Below, in pieces: positions 49,355 to 61,148 of a stretch of DNA of 64,000 nt. The position numbers and the translations under genes were made by a program. Each line of letters opens with the position of its first letter. Position 1 is the stretch's first letter. The notes beneath the pieces were generated by a model that did not search any database, was not told the origin of the DNA, and saw only the letters and a program-made list of their open reading frames with translations. The DNA comes from Hordeum vulgare subsp. vulgare (lineage: Eukaryota > Streptophyta > Magnoliopsida > Poales > Poaceae), in assembly GCF_904849725.1 (NCBI RefSeq), contig NC_058519.1:187229703-187293702 (forward strand), written 5' to 3'.

Positions 49355-52045
49355 CTTAGTGTTATACTAAAATTCTTCGGTTTCATGTCAATCAAAAACG
49401 ACTATTAATAAGACTTGTTCAACCTTATTAATGGGTCCTTTTTGAGAGACATGTGATAGATGAATTTAGTAAGCACAACTTTATGTATCATTAGTTTGTT
49501 TGTGTTATTTTTAGTTGAATAAAATAAATGCCATGATTATCCTATTTTCTGAATTATCCTTCCAATGGAAAATGGACTAAAAATAAAAGTACTCAGAATG
49601 TCGCAAAAAATTTACATGATTTTTTCTACAATATTTTAATAAAATTGGTGCCGAAAACAACCCTCGGATGCACCTATTGGTGCCAAGCCAACAGGGCGCC
49701 CCCTAGGCGTGCTCTGATGGCTTGGGGGCCACATAGGTACTTCCCCACTTATTCATTCAGCCCACTTTTCCTCCTACCTCTAGAAAAAAAATCTGGTTGC
49801 TCTCTCTCTCTCTCTCTCGTGTTCTTGCCCACAAACCTGAGATTTTCGATGTGTTTGCTCGGAACTCAGTTTCCGTAACTGTTTTGAGGGATTGCTCCTT
49901 GGTATGTGACTTTCCCATTGCTCCAATTAGTTTTTGCTTTAGTTTATTATATTTTGCTTATTTTCTACACTTGGTGCTACTGAAAATGAGCTTGCATGTT
50001 GAATTATTTGAGTTCCAAGTAATATGAATGCTTGGTATGGCCTCTAGGCACCCACATGAGTAGTTGTTACCAGTCTTACAAAGTTTTATAGACATCATTT
50101 TGTTGTCGAAAAATTTCAGAAATTTTTTCATAGGAAAAATGAACCTCTTTAGGAGTACTTCATGGTGATGTACTTCTGGTGAGTCGCCGAGCAAGAGCTT
50201 AGTATGACAAGCATATGTTAAACCGAGACCGAATTTAACAATTATGGTCGACGCTAAATCATGTCGTTGGCCATGTGATGAGTTCAGCAGATAAGTGCAT
50301 GCATTAAGGAGTATTTGATCAGTACATTTACCAGACTGATCTCACCAACTTACCCATTCATTCACACAAAGGTTTCAATATCACCCCATACTTCCAGAGT
50401 GTTGTGTCATCTTTATGAAAACTCTTATAGTATGACTCTAGAATAATTCAATGACGCATTCAAACTTCCATATTGGGATCACTTAACAAACCAAAAAATG
50501 ATTATAATATGTTCCTTGAGAGTCTTTGCATTGGAGAAGATAGAGGAGTTGCACGGGGGCAAGAATAAAAAGTATTCAATTTCCCTCTATTCGCTACTTT
50601 GCATTGTTCGATGGAAATGTATTGTGGGCAAGGAAGATTGTAGTGCGGTGTGCGCTCCTGACTTGAGCATCATTCGTATTGCGATAACTGGTGATAAATG
50701 GCACAACCTTGGGACAATTGTTTCCCGCAGACTACATCTTAATGCGGGTAATGGTGATTTGTAAGGAGGAATCTATGCTTCCCGTGTAGCTGTAAGATTA
50801 AGTGTCCTCAACCTAATGACCTTATCCTACCTGAGAGATATTCAGACTTGGAAGCCATGCAACATCATGAATTTATTACGTAGAAGGCTCAGGTCTATGA
50901 TTACAACTTAATATTTAATAAATACTATACCATCTCTGTTATGTTGCTTCTCCCTTCTCTCTATGATTTTCAGAACAAGCAAGGATATTACGTTATCGAG
51001 AACGAAGCACGTGAGCACAACGCAACAGTGGAGACCGCTCGCTTGGTTGAGGAAGCGGCACAGAATGCTTGAATGAGCTATCACTTTGATCATTACTCGC
51101 ACCAATAGTGGTGATCACCAAGCAAGGCCAAAAGCCTAAGCTTGGGGGAGTACGTATTTCTCACAAACATTACATTCACGTCCACACACTTCACATCAAT
51201 GCCGGTGTTCATCCTTTTTCACTTCATATCCATATTTAATTTTATTTTCACCTTCTTGTGTGTTTGAAAAACTTTGGAAATCCAAAAATATTTCTCTCTT
51301 ATTTTTGGTTTTCCTTTCTTAATTAGCTTGTAGTCTTAAGAGAAAACCTAATAATATTTCCTTTGCTTGTTGGGAGCTTTCCCATGTAAATAGTTTTCTC
51401 ATTTTTGTTTTTTCTTTATTTATTTGCTTCCTTTGTAAAACCAAAATATTCACAAATATTTCAGTGTGTTTCTCTAAATTTCTTTCTTTCTTATTGAGTC
51501 ACTGAAAGAACAAAATCACCATGAAAATGTTGAGTGGTTCTCATATTCATTAATGTTTATCTAACAAAAGAGCCAATATTACCTTATCTTCTGCTTTGCA
51601 TATTTTTTTTTGCACATTCAAGCTTAGTCCACGGCACACTTGCACTATGATTATTACCACATCATTTGGTTATGCAAGTGAAAGGCAATAATGATGATAT
51701 TTGATCAAGTGACCGTGAAAATGAAATCGGGTATGAACTCTTCTTGTTTTCCGTTTTTGTAAATATGTTTATGTCGTTCGGTCTTGATTCAACATATTAT
51801 GAGTAAACATGTTTATGATGACAATTATAGATTATAGTTGCTCATGCCATGCTTAAATAGGTAGGAGTGGAAAATGATTTATCTTATGTGTCAACATGCA
51901 TTAAAATGGTTATGAAGTGGTATGGTACTATGGTATTTCCCTCGCAGTAATGCGAGCGGCTTGACTTGGCCCATGTGCAAACATTTAGTTATTCAAAACC
52001 AATGCAACCTTCACGATATTTCAATTTAGAGTGTTCATATCCTAT
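49355..52045 (+). mobile_element. 3' half of element A: spacer and decayed second gene, no RT or integrase
   Basis: Directly after the protease there is a non-coding spacer with a GC-rich patch (49668-49740) and a CT microsatellite (49800-49820). A decayed second coding region follows, about 50498-51071, with IRIAITGDKWHNLGTIVSRR, then GGIYASRVAVRLS, NDLILPERYSDLEAM and VIENEAREHNATVETARLVEEA in shifting frames. Next come AAAAGCCTAAGCTTGGGGGAG (about 51130) and an AT-rich 3' region up to the insertion of element E at 52046. No reverse transcriptase, RNase H or integrase is present, so A would depend on other elements. The second gene's function is unknown. Confidence 0.7.
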
Positions 52046-52850
52046 TGTCGGTGCACTAGTAATGGGGTACCCAGGCCCCCTGACTTTTGCATATGCGTTC
52101 AGAGCGTAACCCCTCAAGAGAAACCACCAACCCAAGCAAAGATCAAGAACTAGACGCCGGCATGACCTACAAAAATAGCCCAAGACGTGCCACGAACCCT
52201 CGGTACCTACTAGGGGCGGAGACACAAGCATCCTCACCAAGACCCGACAAGGCTCCTTTCCCGGGAAATGCGGGCCAACCTGCCACCACTCCACCTCATC
52301 ACTACACCAGTCACTTATCGATGAGGTGTTGAGCTCCCATATGGCTAGGTGGCTCTCGCTAAATACGTGCGGCGCGTCGGAATACAGATTACGACCTGTT
52401 GACCCCCGTCCACAGGCGTGTCCAGACCCCAAGCCACGACCAGCTCATAGGTGGCAGTAGCTTGCCAGGAACGCACCCCCGCTCGCCACCTAGGGCCGGT
52501 GCTTTGTCTTAAGTGCCATAGTTAGGTATGATAGCACTGTTATCTATCTGACCATGATTGTTTGCCACTCTAGATGCACCTTGATCTATAAAAGGAGGCC
52601 TGAGGCAACCTAGCAAAGGATTCAGACGCTTGGAGATTCTACACTAGGTAGTTTCGGATTCCCACGGGATGAGATCCAAGTGTACTTGTACGTACATGAT
52701 AGCCCTCCGCGGAAACCCTTGCCGGGGCAGAACTCCGTGCGAACTTCATCTTCCTCATTCAATCCACAAAAGTAGGGCCGGAGTAGGGTTTTACGCTTCA
52801 CAGCGGCCGGAACCTGGGTAAAAACACCCGAGTCTCATCATTGTGTCGCC
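52046..52850 (+). repeat. 5' LTR of element E (right end approximate)
   Basis: Starts TGTCGGTGCACTAG. TATA box CTATAAAAGG at 52586-52595, followed by the usual R/U5-like sequence (ACGCTTCACAGCGGCCGGAACCTGGG, near 52790-52815). I could not identify a clear LTR end or primer site. Confidence 0.7.
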
Positions 52851-53446
52851 TCGTAGTTTCTACTTTGAAGGCCACGACGCTTGCTGCTGCGGACACTGAT
52901 GGCACCGCGACGGCGTCTGGTGATGCAGGTGCCGCGAGCGACGCGGTCGCTGAAGGAGGCGCAATTGTCATGCCCCCCATAGCCGAAGCTGGAGCAAGGA
53001 ATGCCGAAGGCGAGCAGCAGTGACATCATGATGAGCTTGGCCCTGGTACTGCGGGCGAAAGGGACACCCAGGCTCCCCGCTTTCGCCGGCTGCGCCCTCA
53101 ACCACAACAGTTGTGCCCAATCCAAAGCAAGCCACGATCCACCGGTCGCGCCTGCCACATGCACTGCTGCTGGGCGCGTGCCTCATCCAGGGCAAATGGA
53201 GTGTTGAGCGGGGCCACGGATACACGAGCTCGGCCTCCCCCTTGCTAGACCAATACGGCGGTCGGTGCACAACGACAAGGGTGTGATGACGCTCCTCCTG
53301 GTTCCACCAGGAGTCGAGCGATGTCATGTTCCACCTGTCTGCCAATGTTGGACACCGCCGCAGAGGTAATGGCGTGGGCTCAACTGCTATTGAACTTTCC
53401 ACCAACGACCGACAAGATGGACGAATAGGGGGCCACCATTCAGAGT

Positions 53447-54780
53447 TTGATTGGCTTCACCGAAGCCAGCAAGTTGCAACACGCAGGACCGTCACGTCGT
53501 CCACGGACGACAACGATGGCCCATACTGATGGTCGTGCTGAGGGGGCCATACAAACGGTGCAGTCCCCTCCTCAATGGCAGACCCTAGGACAGCCGCAAA
53601 AAGCTCCACACACTAACGGGCCCGATGCGGCATCCATGGCCTTGTCCGGTCCACGCGACCTACGAGACCAATGGCGTGTCTTGGAAGACCGGCGGAAGGA
53701 GGATGCGCGTCTCGCCATCGAACAATGCCAGGAAGCGCACCGTCAATTTGACAAGCACAACGACGTAGACGCCGGCGACCCCGCGCCCAATGATGGCGGA
53801 TACCTACCTTACGATGTCGGGTGTCCCACCTTCACTCACGATCTACGACAGGTCCGTTCGCCATCGAGCCGAGCCTTCAAGCCTGAATTAATCGAGAAGT
53901 ACGATGGGAAGCTTAACCTGGCAGAGTTTGTGGGCATCTACACGATAGCCATCCAGGTTGCTGGAGGAAGAGACGAGAAGGTGCTCTCCAACTATTTCCC
54001 TTTGGCACTCAAGCCAAACGTGAGGTCGTGGTTGATTCACCTACCAGAGAACTCCATTTCATCTTGGGCTGACTTGTGCAACGAGTTCGTTGGCGCCTTT
54101 ACGGGTGGCCACTAGGATCCAGGACAACCCAGTGACTTACATGTCCTCCAACAGAAGGAGGGGGAAACCTTGCGGAAGTACATCCAATGATTCAGCAGAG
54201 TACACCATGATATTCCCGAGATACACCACACAGCCATGATTGCCGCGTTCCATTCGAATGTAAGCAACAGTAGGATGCAGACCATGGTGAATGTCAATCT
54301 CCCCAAGACCTTCAATGATCTATACACGTTGGCAGAGAAATGTGCATGAGCTGAAGAAGGAAGGCAACTCCCGGAGAGGAGGCTGGTGTCGGATTTGACT
54401 CCGACGACGACGATGATACCCGTGGATCAAAGCGGGGGTACCAGAAGCGCAAGGGCAAGGCAGCGTCGGCCGTCGAAAGTTCTGGTGACCTCTGCAACGG
54501 CAAGAAGGCAAAGGCCGAGACCCCCGTCAAGGGAGCTTACTCGTGCGCTGATTGCCGGTAGGGCGCAACAGCAGAGAAAACAGAAAGTCTGACGGGCCAT
54601 ACTGCAAGATCCATCGCACCAAGGGCCACGACCTCCAAGAATGCTGGCAAGTCAAGAAGCTTGCTAAGAAGTAAAAAGGTGAATACAAGAAGCGCGACTA
54701 GGAGAAGGGTCAAGATAATGCTATCGAGAAGGGTCGCGGTAGGAGAGCAGGCCGCCACAGCAGGGCTCCGCAGGAAAAGG
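53447..54780 (+). pseudogene. gag: Gag of Tat-clade element E
   Basis: The frame 53447-54115 holds the capsid region: FKPELIEKYDGKLNLAEF, KVLSNYFPLALKPNVRSWL and FVGAFTGGH. After a stop at 54113 the same protein continues with DLHVLQQKEGETLRKYI and IAAFHSN, then in other frames with a CKIHRTKGHDLQECWQVKK zinc-knuckle-like segment (about 54600-54665) and a basic/acidic tail. These are typical Tat gag motifs. There are several stops and frame changes, and it is not functional. The region 52850-53446 is also gag-like in composition (Ala/Pro-rich) but too decayed to follow. Confidence 0.8.
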
Positions 54781-54809
54781 AAAAGCCTACCAGAGGCCAT
54801 GAGAAGAGA

Positions 54810-55520
54810 ATGGAAGATGACATGAGTGAAGATGAAGACGACGGAGAGGAGTCCAGCGATAGAGAATTCCAGAAGTCCACCGATGCCCTATGCGTTGACG
54901 GGGGTGCTTCCTTGAACTCCTCTCACCGCCATATCAAACAGTGGGCGCACGAAGGTAACGCCATGGAGCCTACGACAGAGTCTCGAAGGCCGCACGAATG
55001 GTCCCGCACGCCTATCATCTTTGACGGAGAGGGTCACCCTAATCGCATTACCGTGGTCAGGTGTCTGCCGTTGTTGGTTTCTTTGACAGTCCGCAACCTC
55101 AAGGTCAGTAAGATGTTACCTGATGGTGGGGCTGTGATGCACCTGATTTCCCCCGAGGTGGTCAAGAGGCTGCAGATCCCTGACAGCGAGCTCAAGCCTA
55201 CGGGTTCATTCCAAGGGATTAACCCCGCCAGAGGCCAGCCAAAGGTAAAGCTAAATTTGCCGGTTACATTCAGTGGAGAGCTCAACTACCGGACCAAGAA
55301 GGTCGTGTTTGATGTGGTCGAGCTCTCCCTACCATACAACGGAATTATTGGTCGCCCAGCCTTGACAAAATTCATGGCAGCATCCCACTATGCTTACAGT
55401 GTCCCGAAGATGCCACCACAAGATGTGGTCGAGATCCATGGGAGTAATCTCCATCCCATCCGACAAGAAGGATGCAGTCATTTGCGTAGATCAGATGTAT
55501 TGATATGCGGTAGCAGCTGA
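54810..55520 (+). pseudogene. Protease region of element E
   Basis: An open frame starting in an acidic stretch (MEDDMSEDEDDGEESSD) leads to the retroviral-type aspartic protease: MLPDGGAVMHLISPEVVKRL, with the D-G-G-A active site in the position expected for the Tat clade, then VVFDVVELSLPYNGIIGRPA and LTKFMAASHYAYSVPKMP. The part upstream (residues 20-110) links gag and protease. The frame ends at 55520 and a frameshift separates it from the reverse transcriptase frame. Confidence 0.82.
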
Positions 55521-55557
55521 AGCCGCGGTAGGACCCGCTCCCGCCAGGAGCCAAAAG

Positions 55558-57591
55558 ATGGATAATAAGTCTAGCAGGAACACCGTCAAGGACTCTAGGA
55601 AGCGCGCTTCTGCGGAGTGTGTTGCGCCCGTCGATGACCTTACGGGGAGTTCCACTAGCAGTAAATACAAGGTCTCCTACCCTGCGATGAAGAACGTCGC
55701 GACAACGGAGGATGGCTCTGATGGTACATTTACCATCAGTGCCACCCTTAGTGACAAATTGGAAAGCACGCTCGTTTCCTTTCTACGGGCGAATGTCGAT
55801 GTGTTACCTGGCAAATGGCAACCTTCCGACATCCCGTGTGTTCCCAGAGAGGTAATTGAGCACCACCTTGTTGTCTGCACTCACCCCAGACCCGTCATGA
55901 AGAAGGTTAGAAAACATGCCTTGGAGAGACCATAGTTTATCACCGAAGAGATCAAGAAGCTAGAAGCAACTGGTTTGGTCCAAGGAGTACTGCATCCAAT
56001 GTGGTTAGCTAACTCGGTAGTGGTATGCAAGGCTAATGGGAAATAGAGGCTTTGCATTGATTGCACAGAATTAAACAAAGCATGCCCGAAGGACCCATTT
56101 CCCTTGCCGCCCATTGATCAGATAGTTGATGCCACTTCCGAGTGTGAACGGATTTCCTTCCTGGACGCATATTCCAGATACCACCAGATATTCATTGCCA
56201 AGGAGGATGAGGAAAGAACTGCGTTCATAACTCCATGCGGCACATACTGCTTTGTACGAATGCCCTTCAGGTTAAAGAGCACTAGTTCGACCTTTGCCAG
56301 AGCCGTGTAAATTAGATTTGGACCCCAGTTTTATAGAAATGTGGAAGCTTACATGGATGACATAGTGGTCCAGACCAGAGATGAAACTACCCTCATGCAA
56401 GACCTAGAAGAGACCTTTGCGAACCTGCGCAAGATCAATCTAAACCTCAACCCTAAGTAGTGTGTGTTTGGTGTCACGTCCGACAAGCTACTTGGGTTCT
56501 TTGTGTCTCAGCGAGGAATTGAAGTCAATCCCGACAAGATGAAAGCTATCGAGCACATACAAGCACCCAAGACAGTCAAGAAGGTGAGACGTTTGACCGG
56601 ATGCATTGCCACATTAAGCAGATTCATCTCCAAATCCGCTGAACGGGCCCTACTATTCTTCAAAATCCCGAAAAAGGCTGGCCCGATGAAGTCGACCCCG
56701 GAAGCGAACGCGACGTTGCAAGATCTGAAAACATATCTCTCTTTCGCTCCCACCTTGGTCGCTCCCAAGCTGCAAGAGCCATTGCTGCTATACCTGGCGG
56801 CAACAAATCAAGTGGTTAGCGCGGCCTTGGTGGTGCAATAGGAGATAAATGAGGATGCAACCGCCACAACAGATGCTGCCTGGAATGAAGCCAAGGTAAC
56901 CACAGAAGCACCCGACACAGACTCAAAAGAAACTACGCATGCTAGCAAGGAGAACTCCAAGGAGTTGGCGAACAAGAAGGTGGTGCAGCGGCCAGTGTAC
57001 TTTGCCAGCTTCCTATTACAGGGGGCTAGATTAGGGTACTTTGGACTACAAAAGCTGATCTTTGGCCTCATCTTGGCCTCGAGGAAGCCGTGCCACTACT
57101 TCCAAGCCCATGGGATGATGGTTGTCACCCGTTCCCCATTACAGCGCATCCTGAGGAACCCCGAAGCCACAGGCAGTATAGTCGAGTGGGTGCTGGAGTT
57201 GTCAAGGTTTGGGTTGAAGTATGAAAGCACTTCCACCATCCAGAGCAGAGCACTGGTGGAGTTCATTGTCGAATGGACGCCCACACCAGACGAAGAAGTC
57301 CAAGAAACCATTCTCTCTGGCAGGGAAGCACCCAAGGAATGGATCGTGTATTTTGATGGTACCTTCTCACTGTATGGTGCCGGGACAGGTGTGCTCCTCA
57401 TCGCCCCCACCGGAGAGCACCTCAAGTACATGGTCCAAATGCATTTTACCCGGGAAGAAGCTACCAACAACACCGCCGAATACGAAGGGCTCCTTGCGGG
57501 ACTCAGAATCGCGGTGGAGTTGGGGATCAAGAAGCTGATCATTAGAGGAGACTCTCAGCTTGTGGTGAAGCAGGTCAATAAAGATTATTAG
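55558..57591 (+). pseudogene. Reverse transcriptase, RNase H and second RNase H of element E
   Basis: One frame is followed over 2 kb with stops only: TAG 55933, TAG 56050, TAA 56308, TAG 56458, TAG 56839, TAG 57589. The reverse transcriptase shows CIDCTELNKACPKDPFPLP and AYMDDIVVQ (YMDD at 56350-56361). The first RNase H follows, partly degraded (about 56700-57200). A second, separate RNase H module at about 57330-57590 has YFDGTFSLYGAG, NNTAEYEGLLAGL and RGDSQLVVKQV with its D-E-D residues kept. Two RNase H modules are a mark of the Tat clade. Five of six stops are TAG, as expected from decay of CAG and TGG codons. Confidence 0.87.
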
Positions 57592-59228
57592 AGTCTGTTG
57601 ATGGAGGCTTATGTATAGTAAGTAAGGAAATGGAAGAACGCTTTGACGAGCTGCACGTAGAACATGTGCCACGTGCAGAAAACAACATTGCCGATCACCT
57701 GTCAAAGTGTGTCGTGCAGAAGCTTCCTATGGAACTAGGGGTTTTTGTCCTTCACCTCAGTCAACCGTCCATATCCCCTTCGACATTGACCAGAAAAACA
57801 AGAAAACTGAACTCCCACAAACATTTCCCGACAGAGCTTCCTGAAGCCCCCGGTAGAGAAGTTGTGAGAGGTAGTTCCGTTTTGCCTGGTGATCCGCTCC
57901 CTCCCGCGGAACCCCAGGTTCTCCCGGTAGAGGCAAGTGCTCCCACGAACGAGGAGATGCCTTTAGTCCTTGCTGTCAAGCCACGGGCTCCGGCTTGGGC
58001 GCACCACATTGTCTAATTCCTTCACACAGGAGAACTTCCCGAAGAAAAAGAAGAGCCCGAAAAAGTAGCCTGCCAGTCCAGTATGTACCAGTTTGTCGAT
58101 GACACTCTGTACAGAAGGAGAGACATGTGTGAAATTAAGGGGCATCTGACGGGAGGAAGGACTAAAGCTGTTGGGAAAGATTCACGAAGGCATGTGTGGG
58201 TTGCACATAGGATCAAGGACCCTTGTAGGGAAAGCCTTCCGGCTGTGTTTCTATTGGCCCAAATCCCTCCAAGATGCAACTGAGCTAGTCACCAAGTGTG
58301 AAGCCTGCCAGTTCCATTCCAAGAACATTCATCAGCCAGCGCAAGCCCTCCAGACGATCCCTTTGTCTTGGCCATTCTCGGTCTAGGGGCTCGATATCTT
58401 GGGCCCCTTCCCCCGCGGTGCTGGGGGTTTCGAGTTCTTGTACGTAGCGATCGACAAGTTCACCAAACAACCTCAGGTGGAGCAAGTGATAAAGGTGACC
58501 ACCAAGTAACCTATCAAGTTCATGAAGGGACTGGTGTGCCACTTTGGAGTACCCAACAGAGTAATCACTAACAACCGCACTGAGTTCACAAGCCGCATAT
58601 TCATGCAGTACGTCCAAAGCCTTAGAAGCCAGGTATACTTCGCCTCTGTTGCACTCCCAAGGAGGAATGGGAAGTCGAGAAGATGAATGCTAAAGTATTG
58701 CGGGGACTCAGGACAAGAAATTTCGATAGACTACGAAGATGCGGCAAGCGCTAGATTGATGAGCTGCCGATGGTTCTTTGGTCCCTCAGAATGACACCAA
58801 ATTGAGCTACTGGCCAGCTACCTTTCTCCCTAGTATATGGGGCCAAAGTAGTTATCCCCACGAAACTCATATACGGGTCACCTCGGGTGCTTGCCTATGA
58901 TGAAGTGGAGCCACAACAGCTGTGGCATGACGATGCCATGCTCCTCGAGGAAGATCATCTCCGGGCTGCTACGTGTGCTACACGCTACCAGCAGGCCCTG
59001 TGCCACTACCATAGCCACAGGATCCATGCCCAGAGCTTTGAGGAAGGTGACCTTGTCCTTAGGCGCGTTCAGTCCGCCAAGGGTTCCAACAAGTTGATGC
59101 CAAAGTGGGAAGGCCCTTACCGGGTAGTACAAGTCATCAGACCTAGTGCAGTTTGTATGGAGACTAGAGATGTCATCAGAGTGCTTAACTCATGGAATAT
59201 TGAGCATCTTCATAAGTTCTACCTATAA
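57592..59228 (+). pseudogene. Integrase of element E
   Basis: Pieces of the integrase appear in order but in several frames: SSMYQFVDDTLYRR (58080), an HHCC finger ending KCEACQFHSK (about 58297), GLDILGPFPRGAGG (first catalytic Asp, 58387-58430), VITNNRTEF where the second catalytic Asp is Asn (about 58560), and a broken third motif near 58670. The C-terminal part is the best kept: the frame 58887-59228 with LPKW-type SNKLMPKWEGPYRVVQVIRP and the ending NSWNIEHLHKFYL, typical of Tat integrases. Inactive. Confidence 0.83.
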
Positions 59229-60337
59229 GGCGCGGTTGCCGGGCCCAGTCCTCGGCAACCACCTTCTGTACAAGATTTATTGAAGTTGCATGTAACCCTT
59301 TGTACAAAGCCACACACAGACCCTGTGCATAAATAAAGCTAGGCATTGCATCATATCATCATTTGCATATGCATCATGCATTACGCATTTACTTGTCTTA
59401 TGATATCACTACTTTCCTAGTGTACCCGTTATTAAGAATGCTTGATGGACTTGTGATCCTTGTTATCGAGTCTCCCCTCTCTCCAAGAGGATGGAGCCTC
59501 TCTTTGGCTATGTATATTTTGCCTCTAGGTAAACCATGGACAGCGGAAAGGCAAGGACGAAGAACCATCGCACCTTTCAAGGGGCCTTCCCCAAAAGAGA
59601 TAAGTTTAAACTACCTTATTTTAAGTGTGGTTCTGTTCTTTTCTTTGAGGAAATCCTTGCCGCTCCTTTTCGATTGTGTGCAATGGAACTCTCTGCATGA
59701 TAGGAACCCTTGTCGGGATGAGCCGTTCTTCATCTCTTGTTGCTTATTAGCCTCGGGGGGAGGACCGTGTCGATACCGACAAGGGGCCTTGCCGGGGGTC
59801 GATGGTCGTCTGTCGCCAGGGGGCTTGCCCCCCCTTCGACACTTGTGCTTTGTGCCAACCCGAGAAGGAGTCCCGTGTGGCTAGAACATACAACACAATT
59901 AGGATAGAAGGACGAAGGGATAGTACTCGAGAAAGATGAGCGACGCTCATTTTATTCATTCTTTGGTACAAAATGGATAAAATCGATTACATTTCCACTA
60001 GTAAAAATTTAGAAAAGGCCTACAACCTTCTGCTTTATAAAAAAGATTTAGTGCCCCGTAATGCCCTTATTGTCCCTCTCCCCTGAGGGATTGGATGGAT
60101 GGGAAGAAGAGGGCGTGGAGAGGCCCGAATAGAAGCCATGACTGACCCCGCCGGGACCAGATGGACAAGGCTCGACGTACCCACATGTGGTGAAGGCGAA
60201 GTCGAAGTCCACGAGGCCTGCCGGGACCTAGCTAGAAGATGAGGCAATGTCTGAGCCAAGGAGCCCCGACATGACCATATTGCCTGGAGAGGGAGGGGCG
60301 TGAGCTGACGCTAATGGTGCAACCGATGGACGGCCAG
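59229..60337 (+). other. 3' untranslated part of element E
   Basis: About 1.1 kb between the integrase stop and the end of the antisense gene. No domain or RNA gene recognised on either strand; open frames here are short and without motifs. Confidence 0.6.
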
Positions 60338-61010
60338 TCAGCTAGAGCCCGAGCCGTCGTACTCTGACTTGACGGCCACAGACTCATTGTCAACATCCTC
60401 GTCTGCACTATCCTCCTTGTCACTGTCACTCGAGGAGGAACTTTCGGCATCACTCGAGCTCTGTTCGCAGCAGTCAAGATGAGCTCCGAAGTGCCCATAT
60501 ATCTTGACGAAGAGCATGTCGGCCTCCACTAGCTTGAAGCGGAGAACATGCCCCACCATGAAGATATGGGCATGCGCAAAGGTCTTCCACCCAGGCCTCA
60601 AGAGCATGGCACGGGCATTGGATATTCAGTGTCGGCGTATATGGCGCCATTGCAGCAACCGCGCACGCGGAGCCACACTCCCTGCGGCTTGTCAACCTCC
60701 ATTTCCCTAGCAAAAGGGTGAGGGAGGCGCACATGGCCACGAGGAGGGCCGTGCAACCTGACAACAAACTCTGCAATGTGCCTGCGGTGTGTCCCAGCAA
60801 CGGTGGCGCTGGCGCCACCGGAGGATGATCGGGCATAACGCTCCACCCCCTTCGACCACGAGCTCCTCGACGACGCCAGGCCCATCGAGCGCCCCTGCTT
60901 CGAGCATTGCTGCTGCCATTCGTCACCACAACTGAAGCAGGTACACGATCCAAACGGGAACCTCTTGTTGTCCCCATAGAGGATGGGGGACGCCCACGCT
61001 TCCCAACCAT
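60338..61010 (-). pseudogene. Antisense AT-hook/B3-domain gene carried by Tat element E (frameshifted)
   Basis: On the minus strand an ATG at 61010 gives MVGKRGRPPSSMG, with the RGRP core of an AT-hook. After a frame change (between about 60985 and 60880) the frame 60598-61101 carries HIAEFVVRLHGPPRGHVRLP, then PFAREMEV and VWLRVRG. At 60600 the frame shifts by one base into RPGWKTFAHAHIFMVGHVLRF, LFVKIYGHF and a Ser/Asp/Glu tail ending at 60338. F..L, LP..FA, GW..F, GH.L.F and F.V.I in this order and spacing are the B3 plant DNA-binding fold. Two frameshifts mean it is dead here. It points against gag-pol. Whether it is a captured host gene or an old part of the family needs a search. Confidence 0.68.
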
Positions 61011-61122
61011 GGCCAAGAACCAAAACCACCTCAAAGGACGAGAAGATAAGAGCAAACCAGGCAACCCTAGGTTGGAGAAGAGGAGAAGGATGGATGAGCA
61101 TCGTCTACCGCATCCCTCTTGC

Positions 61123-61129
61123 TTTTATA
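61123..61129 (-). promoter_or_regulatory. Candidate TATA box for the antisense B3 gene
   Basis: CTATAAAAGC on the minus strand (61121-61130), about 113 bp upstream of the ATG at 61010. It lies 19 bp from the insertion point of element D, so D may have cut the upstream promoter. Confidence 0.5.
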
Positions 61130-61148
61130 GGGAGGGCGCAGGGGCTGG

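Larger units (their letters stand above)
52046..61148 (+). mobile_element. Tat-clade (Retand-like) Gypsy element E, decayed; 3' LTR not in window
   Basis: 5' LTR from 52046, then gag, protease, reverse transcriptase, RNase H, a second RNase H, integrase, and an antisense gene before the 3' end. The second RNase H and an extra ORF in this position fit the Tat clade. The 3' end is cut by insertion of element D at 61149. Many TAG/TAA/TGA codons and frameshifts make it old. The five bases before the LTR (CCTAT, 52041-52045) should recur after its 3' LTR outside the window. Confidence 0.88.

Noticed and set aside
49668..49740. Additional LTR inside element A
   Set aside because: The GC-rich patch resembles LTR sequence in composition (GGCGCCCCCTAGG), but no TG...CA ends, primer site or duplication border it.
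50498..51105. Envelope gene of an endogenous retrovirus
   Set aside because: The second gene of element A is in an env-like position, but no signal peptide or membrane segment is convincing and its pieces do not look like a glycoprotein.
54312..54800. Minus-strand frames opposite gag of element E
   Set aside because: Shadows of the decayed gag; Ser/Arg/Pro-rich without motifs.
60474..61064. 196-codon minus-strand frame overlapping the B3 gene
   Set aside because: Only its first residues (AT-hook-like part from 61010) seem to belong to the gene; the remainder is a shadow of the B3 frame.
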